A DNA stretch of 64,000 nt from PALSA-1004 sp963804885 (GCA_963804885.1 CAWDSF010000005.1:62001-126000), one strand, 5' to 3'; shown: positions 9,304-18,912, numbered from the stretch's first letter. The notes: generated by a model not told the origin, from the letters alone. Program-made: numbers and translations.

Positions 9304-11468
9304 TGCTGCTCCTCACGATCAGCGCATCGACGACACGGCAGCCGGCGCCGCTTTGCATGACGACCAGCGGATTGATGTCGACTTCGGCGATTTCATCCCT
9401 GAAGTCGTGCGCGAACCACGACAGCCGCACGATCAGGTCGCACAGAGATTCGATGTCGCGCGGCGACATGCCGCGCACGCCGTCGAGCACTTTCCGCCCG
9501 CGCAATTCGTCCGACCATCGCGCGCGCGTCTGCCGGCGTGACCGGCGCGACCCGATAGGCTACGTCGCGCAGCACCTCGATATGGATGCCGCCCAGGCCG
9601 ACGGCGACGACGGGACCGAACACCGGATCGCGAATGACGCCGAGCATCATCTCGACACCCTGCGGCACCATCTCCTGCACGAGCACGCCGTTGATGCGCG
9701 CGTTCGGCGCGTGACGCGCGGCGGCGTCCGTCACCTGTGCGTAGCCTGCCCGCACCGCCTCGTCGCCCTGCAAACCGAGCTTGATCGCGCCGGCATCGGT
9801 CTTGTGCGGAATGTCGGCGGAATCGATCTTCAGCGCGACGCGGCCGGCGATTTCGCGCGCGCGTGCAACCGCCTCATCGGCGTTGCGCGCCAGCGATTCG
9901 CGGGTGACCGGAAATCCATATTCGGCGAGCACGTGCTTGGCTTCGCGCTCGGTCAGCGCGGCGGTTTGGGCACCAAGTTTTGCGCGCGCCGCCGGCAGCG
10001 AAATGCCCGCGGGGCGTTGCGGACGGTCCGTGCCTTGCCGGTACGCGGCAACGCGTTGCCCGAAATCCGCGGCGTCGCGAATCGCGCGCAGGCAGGGCAG
10101 CGCATCGCGATAGACGGGAACGCCGGCCGCGACCAGTTCCTCCGCGGTCGGCTGCGTATCGTCAGTGCACGCGCCGACCCAGATCATGGCCGCCGGCTTG
10201 GCGCAGTTGCGCACGAACTCGACGCCGGTTTCAATCTGCGCGCGCGTGACGAACGCGAATATCGGCGCGACCGCGTCGATGTTCGGATCGTCGACGATCG
10301 CATTGAGCGCGCGGCTGAACATCGCCGGCTCGCCGGTCGCGAGCGACGTCAGGTCGCTCGGATTCAGGATCTTGCTGCCGTATCCGGGCAACAAGCCCGT
10401 CAGCACGGCTTGGGTCTGCGGCGCGTATTCGGCCCATTCGATGCCCTGGTCGGCGCCCATGTCCGCGAGATGCACGATATTGCCGCCCGTGGCCGCGACC
10501 GATGCGGTGCGCCGGCCTTTGGGCCAGCGCCGCTTGCGCAGCAGGATCGCCGTTTCATACAGCTCGTTGCAGGTGTTCACGCCTATCAGCCCGTACTGCC
10601 GGAAAGCGGCTTGATAGATATCGTCGACGCCCGCGATGGCGCCCGTGTGCGAAGACGCCGCGCGGCTGCCCGCTTCGGTGCGTCCCAGCTTCAGCACCAC
10701 GATCGGCTTCTCGCGCTCGAGCGCTTCGCGCGCAACCGCCTCGAGCTTGGCGCCGTCCTTGAAGCCCTCGATCGCCATCAGGATGATGTCGGTCGTATCG
10801 GAGCGCAGCATGAAACGCGCGAAGTCGAGCGTGTCGAGGTCGGCTTCGTTGCCGCAGCTCGCCTCATAGCTCACGCCGAGCCCCGCCATTTGGGCGCGCC
10901 ACATCACGGTGATCTGGCCGAGGCCGCCGCTGTGGCTAATCACCCCGACGTTGCCCGCGGCGCCGCGCGCGCGGCCGATCGCGCCGGTCGACGTCATCGC
11001 GAAGCTGTCGATGAAATTAATCACGCCGTTGCAGTTCGGCCCCATGATGCGCATGCCCGACGCGCGCGCGAACGCGATCAGGCGTGCCTGGCGCTCGCGG
11101 CCCTCGGGGGTCGCGGTCTCCGCGAATCCCGCGGTGTAAACGGTCGCGAACGGCACGCGGCGCGCGGCGCAGTCCGCCAGGATGTCGAACACGCGCTCGG
11201 TCGCGACGATGATGCCGACGTGGTCGGGCGTCTCCGGCAATTCCTTGATGCCCGGATAGCACGCGAGGCCGTAGATTTCCTTGAGTCGCGGATTGACCGG
11301 ATAGACTTTGCCCGCATAGCCGAAATTGAGCATCGCGCGGAACACGCGGCCGCCGAAATTCGTCGGATGGTCGGTGGCGCCGACCAGCGCGACCGAGCGC
11401 GGCGCGAACAGGCGCGTGAGGTCGGTTTCTATCGCCGGGGGGATTCCGTTATCCACTGATACGTTCAC
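9293..11468 (-). CDS. NDP-forming acyl-CoA synthetase, second copy (frameshifted near C-terminus)
   Basis: Paralogue of the synthetase at 1261-3372: CoA-binding domain (RSVALVGATDHP), ligase domain with probable phosphohistidine about residue 274 in ASSHTGAIAG, and ATP-grasp domain (RVALKIDSADIPHKTDAGA, EMVPQGVEMMLGV). The frame leaves homology near 9511-9515: after ADARAMV, one extra G separates it from the real end (DELRGRKVLDG, then EVDINPLVV), which stops at 9293. No ATG is available; a GTG at 11468, six bases after the MaoC stop, is the best start. It activates an unidentified organic acid. Confidence 0.87.
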
Positions 11469-11473
11469 CGGCG

Positions 11474-11890
11474 TCAGGCTGCGAGTCCGCTCGCTGTGCC
11501 GACCATGGTTTTTTCGCCGCGCTGGCTTACGCACCAGAACTCGACGGTGACCCGCGTATGGGGACCTTCCGCTTCCTTGCTTTTGACCGCGCCGTGCATG
11601 GTCAGCGTGTCGCCCGCGAGCACCGGCTTGATGAACGACGCGTTGATTTTGCCGCCGCGCACGAATCCCTCGCCCAGAAAATCCACCATCATCTGCGACA
11701 CGTAGGCGGTCGACATCAGGCCCTGCGCGAGCGGCGCCGCAAAGCCTTTTTTCTTCGCCCACTCGGCGTCGGTGTGGATGGATTTCGGGCGCACGCCCGA
11801 ATAGCAATCGATCTGCCGCTGCGCGATCGGCTTCACGCGCGGCGCGAGCTCATGCCCGATCTCGATAGAATCCGCCGCTTTAAGCCCCAT
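11474..11890 (-). CDS. MaoC-type hot-dog dehydratase, C-terminal-type subunit
   Basis: 138-aa MaoC-like hot-dog domain protein, related to (R)-specific enoyl-CoA hydratases. The loop normally reading SGDxNPxH is SGVRPKSIH here, so the His is kept but the Asp is Val. The overhang motif APLAQGLMSTAYVSQMM follows. The ATG at 11890 is chosen because AAAGGTGAG precedes it; it overlaps the previous gene's stop by 11 bp, suggesting translational coupling. With the preceding gene it forms a two-subunit pair as in heterodimeric MaoC hydratases. The substrate is probably a CoA ester of the pathway in this operon. Confidence 0.85.
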   Translation of the reverse strand: MGLKAADSIEIGHELAPRVKPIAQRQIDCYSGVRPKSIHTDAEWAKKKGFAAPLAQGLMSTAYVSQMMVDFLGEGFVRGGKINASFIKPVLAGDTLTMHGAVKSKEAEGPHTRVTVEFWCVSQRGEKTMVGTASGLAA

Positions 11891-12320
11891 GAGTCTCACC
11901 TTTGAAAATATTCTGCGTGAACTGGCCGCGCACGAGCACGGCGCCGGACTCCTCGTCCTTCGTCGCGAACTCGGTCACCATGTAATAGCGACCGCGCTTT
12001 TCGAACTTGTCGATGACCTTGCCGTACGAGCGCACGCGCATGCCCGCCCGGATTGGCTCCAGGAACTCGAACTGGATCTTGGCGTGCAAGCCCGCCGGAA
12101 TGATGTAGCGGCTGTGGCGCATCATCAGCGCCTGGTTGCCCAGCAGCACCGGGTGCGCGATCGGCCCGCCGTACGGCGACTCGTCGAAATACCACGGATG
12201 GTGATCGTCGACCGCATAGGCAAACGTTTCGACGTCCTCCGGCTTGATCAGAAAATCGTCGGAGCGGAACTCCTCGCCGACCTGCACCACGTCATACGAA
12301 ATTGTCTTGAACTCGACCAT
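11880..12320 (-). CDS. MaoC-type / FAS1-like dehydratase, N-terminal-type subunit
   Basis: 146-aa hot-dog protein resembling the N-terminal half of MaoC dehydratases. The active-site-like loop is YAVDDHHPWYFDES and the helix region is GPIAHPVLLGNQALMM. It retains acidic residues where its partner (11474-11890) has Val. The ATG at 12320 is chosen because it begins the conserved MVEFKTISYDVV; a GTG at 12350 would extend it into the SDR stop. It lies immediately downstream of the SDR and overlaps the second MaoC gene. It likely forms a heteromeric hydratase with that neighbour. Confidence 0.82.
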   Translation of the reverse strand: MVEFKTISYDVVQVGEEFRSDDFLIKPEDVETFAYAVDDHHPWYFDESPYGGPIAHPVLLGNQALMMRHSRYIIPAGLHAKIQFEFLEPIRAGMRVRSYGKVIDKFEKRGRYYMVTEFATKDEESGAVLVRGQFTQNIFKGETHGA

Positions 12321-12327
12321 GCTGGCC

Positions 12328-13119
12328 TTAGTAGGACATGAATTGACCACCGTTGAGATGGATCACCTGCCCCGAGATATAAGAGCCGCTGTCGCCGGCC
12401 AGGTACACGCAGGCCATCGCGATATCGTCGACGCGGCCGATTTTCTTCATCGGAATCTGGCCCAACCGCATTTCGAGCCAGTTCTTCGGATACTGGCTCC
12501 AGTCGCGCGTGGTTTCGATCGAGCCGGGCGACACCGTGTTGGCGGTGATGCCGTCGGCCGCGAACTCGATGGCCACCGCCTTCGAGAACGCGTGCACTCC
12601 CGCCTTGCACACCATGTTGTGCGCGCGGCCGGGAATGTGCCCCTGAAAACCGTCTTCGCCGGAGATATGGATGATACGTCCCCATTTCGACTTCTGCATG
12701 CCGGGCAGCACCGCGCGCGCGAGGTAGAACGCGGAACTCAGGTTCGACTTAAGTATCCGGTCCCAGTCGTCGAGCGTGATCTCGTAAAACATCTGATGCA
12801 GCCTGAGCGAAACGTTGGAGACCGCGATGTCAACGCCGCCGAATTTATCCTGAGCCTTCTTCACCATGTCCGCAACGGCTGCCGCGTCGCTGACGTCCGC
12901 CAGGCAGGCCATCGCCTTGCCGCCGAAGCCTTCGATCTCCTTGACGACATTGTCGATGGCTTCCTGCTTGCGATGGCCATTGACCACGACATTGGCGCCG
13001 GCGCGCGCGAAATGCAGCGCGATCGATTTGCCGATATTCTGGCCCGAGCCGGTGACGATGGCCGTGCGCCCCGCGAGCGGCTTGGCCGGGTCGACGTTCT
13101 TTTCAGTAGTAACAGACAT
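12328..13119 (-). CDS. SDR-family oxidoreductase, divergent active site
   Basis: 263-aa short-chain dehydrogenase/reductase with a Rossmann nucleotide motif (VTGSGQNIGKSIA) and the usual C-terminal INxxSPG-like segment (TANTVSPGSIETT). The active site is unusual: the classical YxxxK reads NMVCK within RAHNMVCKAG, so the general-acid Tyr is replaced by Asn, and the NNAG element reads SNVS. A strong GAGGAGG precedes the ATG at 13119, the first gene of the operon. Typical SDR chemistry is NAD(P)-dependent reduction or oxidation of a hydroxy/keto group, for example on a 3-hydroxyacyl-CoA; the altered residues leave the reaction open. Confidence 0.88.
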   Translation of the reverse strand: MSVTTEKNVDPAKPLAGRTAIVTGSGQNIGKSIALHFARAGANVVVNGHRKQEAIDNVVKEIEGFGGKAMACLADVSDAAAVADMVKKAQDKFGGVDIAVSNVSLRLHQMFYEITLDDWDRILKSNLSSAFYLARAVLPGMQKSKWGRIIHISGEDGFQGHIPGRAHNMVCKAGVHAFSKAVAIEFAADGITANTVSPGSIETTRDWSQYPKNWLEMRLGQIPMKKIGRVDDIAMACVYLAGDSGSYISGQVIHLNGGQFMSY

Positions 13120-13192
13120 TGTTGCCTCCTCGATAACACTGCCGGACGGCGCGCCCGTCAGCCGGCCGCCGGCGTCGCGCCGACGAACACCA

Positions 13193-13840
13193 TCAGCGCT
13201 TCGTTTTGCCGAATTTTTCGCGCAAAAAAGCGATGATGGCCGGCATGATGGAAATTACGATCACGCCGAGTATGAACGCGGTCAGGTTGTTCTTGACGAA
13301 CGGGATGTTGCCGAAATAATAGCCGCCGTATACGAAAAACGAAATCCACAGCACGCTGCCGCCGAAGCTGTACATGACGAAGTGGAGGTAGCGCATGCGG
13401 CCGATGCCCGCCACGAACGGTGCGAACGTGCGGACTATGGGCATGAAGCGCGCGAGGACGATAGTCTTGCCGCCGTGCTTTTCGTAGAACTTCTGCGTGC
13501 GGTGCAGGTGCGCGGGATTGAGCAGACGCGAGCGCTGGCGCTTGAACACGCGCGGGCCGACGAAATGGCCGATCCAGTAGTTCGTGTTGTCGCCGCTGAA
13601 CGCCGCCACGACCAGCAGCGCGAAGAGCGCGTGCACGTCCATCGCGCCGGTCGCCGCCATGGTACCGGCGACGAACAGCAGGGAATCGCCGGGTAGAAAC
13701 GGAGTTATGACGAGCCCGGTTTCGCAATAGATGATCAGGAACAGGATCGCGTAAATCCACGTGCCGTAGTTCTGGATCAGCACGGCCAGGTGCTGGTCCA
13801 GATGCAGGACCAGATCGACAAACTGCGCGAGCAACTCCAC
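13193..13840 (-). CDS. DedA family membrane protein
   Basis: 215-aa inner-membrane protein of the DedA/SNARE-associated family, implicated in lipid-carrier flipping and envelope homeostasis. Seen: several hydrophobic segments, the family motif FLPGDSLLFVAG, and the amphipathic region KTIVLARFMPIVRTFAPFVAG with the conserved Arg/Pro pattern, then NTNYWIG earlier in the chain. It sits 30 bp downstream of secF on the same strand. The C-terminus is basic (REKFGKTKR). Confident by motif. Confidence 0.92.
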   Translation of the reverse strand: MELLAQFVDLVLHLDQHLAVLIQNYGTWIYAILFLIIYCETGLVITPFLPGDSLLFVAGTMAATGAMDVHALFALLVVAAFSGDNTNYWIGHFVGPRVFKRQRSRLLNPAHLHRTQKFYEKHGGKTIVLARFMPIVRTFAPFVAGIGRMRYLHFVMYSFGGSVLWISFFVYGGYYFGNIPFVKNNLTAFILGVIVISIMPAIIAFLREKFGKTKR

Positions 13841-13870
13841 GGCGGTTCTGGCTGGCCTGCTTCGGCGCGG

Positions 13871-14803
13871 CTAAATCGCCGCGCCGATTTCGGTCTTCTT
13901 CTCGGGCTTGACCAGGTCTTTGCGCGAGACGCCGAGCCACATCACGATCGGGCTCGCGACCAGCACTGACGAATAAATACCGAAGCAGATGCCGATGGTC
14001 AGCGCCAACGCGAAGTAATGCAGCGTCTCGCCGCCGAATATGAGCATGGACGTCACCATCAACTGGGTACAACCGTGGGTGATGATGGTGCGCGAAATCG
14101 TGCGCGTGATCGCATTGTCGATCACCGTCGTCACGCTGGCGCTGCGCATGCGGCGGAAATTCTCGCGGATCCGGTCGAACACGACGACCGATTCGTTGAC
14201 CGAATAGCCGAGAATCGCGAGCACCGCGGCGAGCACAGTCAGCGAGAATTCCCACTGAAATATCGAGAAGAAGCCGAGAATGATCACCACGTCGTGCAGG
14301 TTGGCGACGATCGCCGCCAGGCCGAATTTCCACTCGAAGCGCAGCGCGAGGTAGGCGACGATGCCGATCGACACGAAGAGCAGCGCGAGCCCGCCGTTCT
14401 CGACGAGCTCCTTGCCCACCTGCGGGCCGACGAATTCGACGCGGCGCACCTCTGCCGTCGGGTCTTCCTTGCGCAATTCGTCGCGCACCAGCTCCGACAG
14501 CTTGGCGCTGGTCTGGCCGGGCTTCACTGGCATCCGGATCAGCACGTCGAGCGAGGTGCCGAAATTCTGCACCGCGGCGTCCGCGAAGCCGAGCCTGGTC
14601 ATCGTCTCGCGTATCTTGTTGACGTCCGGCGCGTGCGCGTAATGCACTTCCATCACCGTGCCGCCGGTGAAGTCGACACCGAAGTTGAGTCCCTTGGTCG
14701 CGAGCGAGCCGACCGCGATGATGAACGTGATGACCGAAATCACGTTGAACACCAGCGCGTGGCGCATGAACGGGATGTCGTGTTTTATTCTGAAAAATTC
14801 CAT
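13871..14803 (-). CDS. secF: Protein translocase subunit SecF
   Basis: 310-aa SecF of the SecDF-YajC complex, which uses the proton-motive force to help pull proteins through SecYEG. Six membrane spans in the RND-like arrangement. Signature stretches: GLNFGVDFTGGTVMEV in the first periplasmic region, then GYSVNESVVVFDRIREN in the fourth/fifth span, TISRTIITHGCT and GICFGIYSS. The ATG at 14803 follows secD by 38 bp. The gene order yajC-secD-secF is conserved in proteobacteria. Confidence 0.97.
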   Translation of the reverse strand: MEFFRIKHDIPFMRHALVFNVISVITFIIAVGSLATKGLNFGVDFTGGTVMEVHYAHAPDVNKIRETMTRLGFADAAVQNFGTSLDVLIRMPVKPGQTSAKLSELVRDELRKEDPTAEVRRVEFVGPQVGKELVENGGLALLFVSIGIVAYLALRFEWKFGLAAIVANLHDVVIILGFFSIFQWEFSLTVLAAVLAILGYSVNESVVVFDRIRENFRRMRSASVTTVIDNAITRTISRTIITHGCTQLMVTSMLIFGGETLHYFALALTIGICFGIYSSVLVASPIVMWLGVSRKDLVKPEKKTEIGAAI

Positions 14804-14841
14804 GTCTGCTCCTGGCCTGGTTGGCGACGGTCGGCTGTCGC

Positions 14842-16743
14842 CTAGGCCTTAGATCCCGCGCGTTTTTCGGCGCCCGCTTTCCACACCTGGCCGATGGGAA
14901 CGCTCTCCAGGCGCCGGCGGCTGCCGTAGATAAGGTTGACGATGCTGCGCGATACCATCACCGCGCTGAATATCGAGGTCAGAATGCCCAGGCACAGCAC
15001 GACCGCGAAACCTTTGACCGGGCCCGAGCCGAAGGCGAACAGCGCAAGACCGCCGATCAGCGTCGTGATGTTGGAATCGAGAATGGTGCCCCACGCGCGC
15101 TCGTAGCCGGCATGGATCGCCGCCTGCGGCGTGTTGCCGTTGCGCAACTCCTCGCGGATCCGCTCGTTGATCAGCACGTTGGCGTCGATCGCCATGCCGA
15201 CCGTCAGCGCGATGCCGGCCATGCCGGGCAGCGTCAGGGTCGCCTGCAGCATCGACAGCAGAGAGACCAGGAACAGCACGTTGAAAGCGAGCGCCACGAC
15301 CGAAATGACGCCGAACATCTGGTAGTACGCGATCATGAAAATCGCGATCGCGGTGAACCCGATCCACGTCGAATGAAAACCGATCTTGATGTTGTCGGCG
15401 CCGAGGCTCGGGCCCACCGTGCGCTCTTCGATGATGTCCATCGGCGCCGCGAGCGAGCCCGCGCGCAGGAGCAGCGCGAGATCGTTTGCTTCGCGCGTCG
15501 ACATGCGGCCGGAGATCTGGAAGCGCGCGCCAAGCTCGGACTGGATCACGGGCGCGGTGATGACTTCGGGCTTGCCCTTTTCGATCAGCAGCACCGCCAT
15601 GCGCCGCTTGACCGCTTCGCGAGTGACGTCGCGCATGATGCGCGCGCCCTGGCCGTCCAGCTCGACGCTGACGATGGGCTCGTTGTTCTGCTGGTCGAAG
15701 CTCGGCGCCGCATTGGTGAGCCGCTCGCCGGTGATGATCACGTTTTTCGACAGCAGCAGCGGCTCGGTCGTCTTGCCGCGTTTCTCTATGAACAACTCGG
15801 TGCCGAACGGCACGTTGCCTTTCAATGCGTCGTCGATCTTCTGCGGATCGTAGTCGCGGCCCGACGGGTCGCTCGCGTGCGCTTCGACCAGCCGCAATTC
15901 GAGACTGGCGGTGCGGCCGAGCAGTTCCTTGGCGCGCGCGGTGTCCTGCACGCCGGGCAGCTGCACGACGATGCGATCGGCGCCCTGCTGCTGGATGATA
16001 GGCTCCGCGACGCCGAGCTCGTTCACGCGGTTCCTCAGCGTGGCGATGTTCTGCTGGAGTGCCAGGTCCTGCGTGCGCTTTTCTTCTTCCGGCTTGAGTG
16101 TGGCGACCAGGCGAAATTCGCCGCCCTGCTCCTGCTCGCTTAGCCCAAGCTCCGGATTGGCGGTTTCGATTTCCTTGCGCGCCTTGCTGCGCGTATCGGC
16201 ATCGCGGAACTTGATCAGCAGATTCTGGCCTTCACGCCCGATGCTGCCGTACGAGATGCGCTTGTCGCGCAGGAGACCGCGGATGTTGCTGCCGACGCCG
16301 TCGAGCTTCTTGGTCAGCGCCGAGGCCATGTCGACCTGCAGCAGGAAGTGCACGCCGCCTCTTAGATCCAGGCCGAGATACATCGGCAGCGCGCCGATCG
16401 CCGTCAGGAAGCGCGGGCTGCGTGAAACCAGGTTCAGCGCCACCACGAAATCCTCGCCGAGCACCTTCTGCACTGCGTCTTTGGCTTTAAGCTGCGTGTC
16501 GGTGTCGGCGAACCGGACTTTGAGACTCGCAGGCTCCAGAAAGATGCCGTCGTTCGTGATGCTCGCTGCTTTGAGCGCCGCCTCGACGCGCTGCTGCAGG
16601 TCGGTATCGACCTTTTGCGTCGACTTCGCGGGCGACACCTGGATGGCGGGCACTTCGCCGAAAAAATTCGGCAGAGTGTAGACGACCCCGATCAGCAGCG
16701 CGAAGCCGATCAGCAGATTGATCCACAGCGGGTAGCGGTTCAT
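14842..16743 (-). CDS. secD: Protein translocase subunit SecD
   Basis: 633-aa SecD: N-terminal membrane helix (MNRYPLWINLLIGFALLIGV), a large periplasmic P1 head with LGLDLRGGVHFLLQVDM, and a C-terminal six-span RND-like part (GMAGIALTVGMAIDANVLINERIREE). Works with SecF and YajC on the periplasmic side of the Sec channel. The ATG at 16743 is taken because it begins the conserved N-terminus; eight upstream in-frame codons have no support. 97 bp separate it from yajC. Confidence 0.97.
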   Translation of the reverse strand: MNRYPLWINLLIGFALLIGVVYTLPNFFGEVPAIQVSPAKSTQKVDTDLQQRVEAALKAASITNDGIFLEPASLKVRFADTDTQLKAKDAVQKVLGEDFVVALNLVSRSPRFLTAIGALPMYLGLDLRGGVHFLLQVDMASALTKKLDGVGSNIRGLLRDKRISYGSIGREGQNLLIKFRDADTRSKARKEIETANPELGLSEQEQGGEFRLVATLKPEEEKRTQDLALQQNIATLRNRVNELGVAEPIIQQQGADRIVVQLPGVQDTARAKELLGRTASLELRLVEAHASDPSGRDYDPQKIDDALKGNVPFGTELFIEKRGKTTEPLLLSKNVIITGERLTNAAPSFDQQNNEPIVSVELDGQGARIMRDVTREAVKRRMAVLLIEKGKPEVITAPVIQSELGARFQISGRMSTREANDLALLLRAGSLAAPMDIIEERTVGPSLGADNIKIGFHSTWIGFTAIAIFMIAYYQMFGVISVVALAFNVLFLVSLLSMLQATLTLPGMAGIALTVGMAIDANVLINERIREELRNGNTPQAAIHAGYERAWGTILDSNITTLIGGLALFAFGSGPVKGFAVVLCLGILTSIFSAVMVSRSIVNLIYGSRRRLESVPIGQVWKAGAEKRAGSKA

Positions 16744-16840
16744 GGCTGCGCCGCAAGGACCAAGCAAAGAGGGGTGAGGCGTTGCGCGGCGTAATCGCCG
16801 TGAATTTGCATCTCTCGCCTGTCGCCTGTCGTTCCCCGCA

Positions 16841-17164
16841 TCATTCCGCGCCCTTGACCGTGCCCTTGGGCAGCACGAGCTGCACGGCGGGACGCTGCAC
16901 GCGAATCTCGACGCCGTTGGCGATTTCGATCGTCACGTAATTGTCGGCGACCTTCGTCACCTTGCCGAGCACGCCGCCGGCGGCGACGACTTCGTCGCCC
17001 TTCTGCAGCGCGTCGACCATCGCCTTGTGCTCTTTCGCGCGTTTCATCTGCGGCCTGATCATCACGAAATACAGCACGACGAACATCAGGATGATCGGCA
17101 GCATCGACATCAGGTCGGCGCCGCCCGGTGCGGCCGCTTGGGCCCAGGCTTCGGTGATAAACAC
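16841..17164 (-). CDS. yajC: Preprotein translocase accessory subunit YajC
   Basis: 107-aa YajC with one N-terminal membrane span (LMSMLPIILMFVVLYFVMI) followed by the conserved RPQMKRAKEHKAMVDALQKGDEV region in which the stretch KGDEVVAAGGVLGKV marks the cytoplasmic domain. Part of the SecDF-YajC complex. It follows tgt by about 90 bp, the order known from many proteobacteria. Confidence 0.96.
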   Translation of the reverse strand: MFITEAWAQAAAPGGADLMSMLPIILMFVVLYFVMIRPQMKRAKEHKAMVDALQKGDEVVAAGGVLGKVTKVADNYVTIEIANGVEIRVQRPAVQLVLPKGTVKGAE

Positions 17165-17257
17165 GTTAAGTACTCCTCACGCGCGACGGCGGAATCGCCG
17201 CGACCGGTAAAAAGGTGCGTATTCTAGCATGCAGGAAGCCCCCTTCATCATCGCGTT

Positions 17258-18367
17258 TCATGATGCTGAAGGCTCGGCGCGCGCCGCCCTGAACGCGCCG
17301 GCGAACTCGGCCAGCCGGCCCTGCTCGATTGCGCCGCGCAAGCCCTGCATCAGCTCGAGATAGTAATGAAGGTTGTGCCAGGTATTGAGTCGGGCGCCGA
17401 GGATTTCGTTCACTTTCTGCAGGTGGTGCAGATAAGAGCGCGTGAAATTGCGGCAGGTGTAGCAGCCGCACGCCTCGTCGAGCGGCCGCACGTCGTCGCG
17501 GTATTGCGCGTTTCGCAACTTGATGGTGCCCTGCCGCGTGTAGATCCAGCCGTTGCGCGCATTGCGCGTCGGCAGCACGCAATCGAACATGTCGATGCCT
17601 TGCTCGACCGCGGCGACGATGTCTTCCGGCGTGCCCACACCCATCAGGTAGCGCGGCTTGCTGGCGGGCAGCCGCGGCGCGGTGTGCGCGAGTATGCGTT
17701 CCATGTCGTCCTTCGGCTCGCCGACCGACAGGCCGCCGATTGCGTAGCCGTCGAAGCCGATGTCGGTGAGGCCCTGCAGCGAGCGGTCGCGCAGATGCTC
17801 ATGCATGCCGCCCTGCACGATGCCGAACAGTGCGTTCGGATTGCCCTCGAACTCGCGCTTCGACCGTTCCGCCCACCGCAGCGACAGCTCCATGGACACG
17901 GTCGCCGCGGTGACATCGGCGGGATACGGCGTGCATTCGTCGAACACCATCACGATGTCGCTGTTCAGCACGCGCTGGATGCGCATCGATTCTTCCGGGG
18001 TGAGAAAACACGCGTCGCCGTTGACCGGCGACTGGAACTTGACGCCTTCCTCGCTGATTTTTCGCATGGCGCCCAGGCTGAATACCTGGAAGCCGCCCGA
18101 ATCGGTGAGGATGGGGCCCGGCCAGCCCATGAAACGATGCAGCCCGCCATGCGCGGCGATGACGTCTAGCCCCGGCCGCAGCCACAGGTGAAACGTGTTG
18201 CCGAGCACGATGTGGGCGCCGATCTCCTTGAGTTCCGCCGGGCTCATCGCTTTGACCGTGCCGTACGTGCCGACCGGCATGAAGGCCGGCGTTTCGACGC
18301 TGCCGTGGGCGAGCTCGAGCGTGCCGCGTCGCGCCGCGCCATCGTTGGCGGTGACGTTGAACTTCAT
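17258..18367 (-). CDS. tgt: Queuine tRNA-ribosyltransferase (TGT)
   Basis: 369-aa tRNA-guanine transglycosylase, which swaps guanine-34 for preQ1 in tRNAs with GUN anticodons. Catalytic and binding elements visible: ILTDSGGFQVFSL with the general-base Asp, FDCVLPTRNARNG with the nucleophile Asp, substrate loop GGLSVGEPKDDM, and the zinc site CGCYTCRNFTRSYLHHL. The start overlaps the thioesterase stop by 4 bp (ATGA), implying coupling. The pathway partner queA lies 2.3 kb upstream on the same strand. Confidence 0.97.
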   Translation of the reverse strand: MKFNVTANDGAARRGTLELAHGSVETPAFMPVGTYGTVKAMSPAELKEIGAHIVLGNTFHLWLRPGLDVIAAHGGLHRFMGWPGPILTDSGGFQVFSLGAMRKISEEGVKFQSPVNGDACFLTPEESMRIQRVLNSDIVMVFDECTPYPADVTAATVSMELSLRWAERSKREFEGNPNALFGIVQGGMHEHLRDRSLQGLTDIGFDGYAIGGLSVGEPKDDMERILAHTAPRLPASKPRYLMGVGTPEDIVAAVEQGIDMFDCVLPTRNARNGWIYTRQGTIKLRNAQYRDDVRPLDEACGCYTCRNFTRSYLHHLQKVNEILGARLNTWHNLHYYLELMQGLRGAIEQGRLAEFAGAFRAARAEPSAS

Positions 18368-18795
18368 CGCATCAGCGCGGCGAGCGTGCGCCGCATGTCA
18401 TCCGGCATCGGCATGGGCCGGAAGGTCGCGCGATCGCAGCACACATGCACAAAATGACCTTGCGCGGCGGCGAGCTCGTCGTCGTTGCGGAAAACGCCGA
18501 TTTCAAAGCGCACGCTGCTCGCGCCCAGGTGCGCCACGCGTAGTCCGCAGTGCACGACGTCGGGAAATGACAGCGGGCTGAAATACTCGCAGCCGGTATC
18601 GACGACCAGGCAGACGGGCCCTGTGTCCATGCGCAGCACACCCTCACGCAGCATGTATTCGTTCACCGCGGTGTCGAAAAATGAATAGTAATTGACGTTG
18701 TTGACGTGGTTGTACGCGTCGTTATCGAGCCAGCGCGTGGTAATCGCAACAAAATGCGGATAGTGCTGGCGGGTGTTTGGCTGGGTTTTGCTCAT
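18364..18795 (-). CDS. Acyl-CoA thioesterase (4HBT hot-dog family)
   Basis: 143-aa hot-dog thioesterase of the YbgC/4-hydroxybenzoyl-CoA thioesterase type, hydrolysing a CoA thioester in the cytoplasm. The active-site loop RWLDNDAYNHVNNVNYYSFFD carries the family's Asp and the HVNN signature. Its last codon overlaps the tgt start. Physiological substrate unknown; insertion between queA and tgt is a local feature. Confidence 0.9.
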   Translation of the reverse strand: MSKTQPNTRQHYPHFVAITTRWLDNDAYNHVNNVNYYSFFDTAVNEYMLREGVLRMDTGPVCLVVDTGCEYFSPLSFPDVVHCGLRVAHLGASSVRFEIGVFRNDDELAAAQGHFVHVCCDRATFRPMPMPDDMRRTLAALMR

Positions 18796-18912
18796 GCAGG
18801 CTGGGCTACGCTCGATGCGGCGGCGGGTGCGAGGGCAGGAACGGGCGGGTATTATCGCTGCACCGACGCAGCCGCGCCAGAGCGGCGTGCGTTTCTCCGG
18901 GAGAAAACTGCA

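Noticed and set aside
9285..11459. 724-codon plus-strand open frame opposite the second acyl-CoA synthetase
   Set aside because: Antisense shadow of a clear gene; the product has no recognisable domain and a shadow-like composition.
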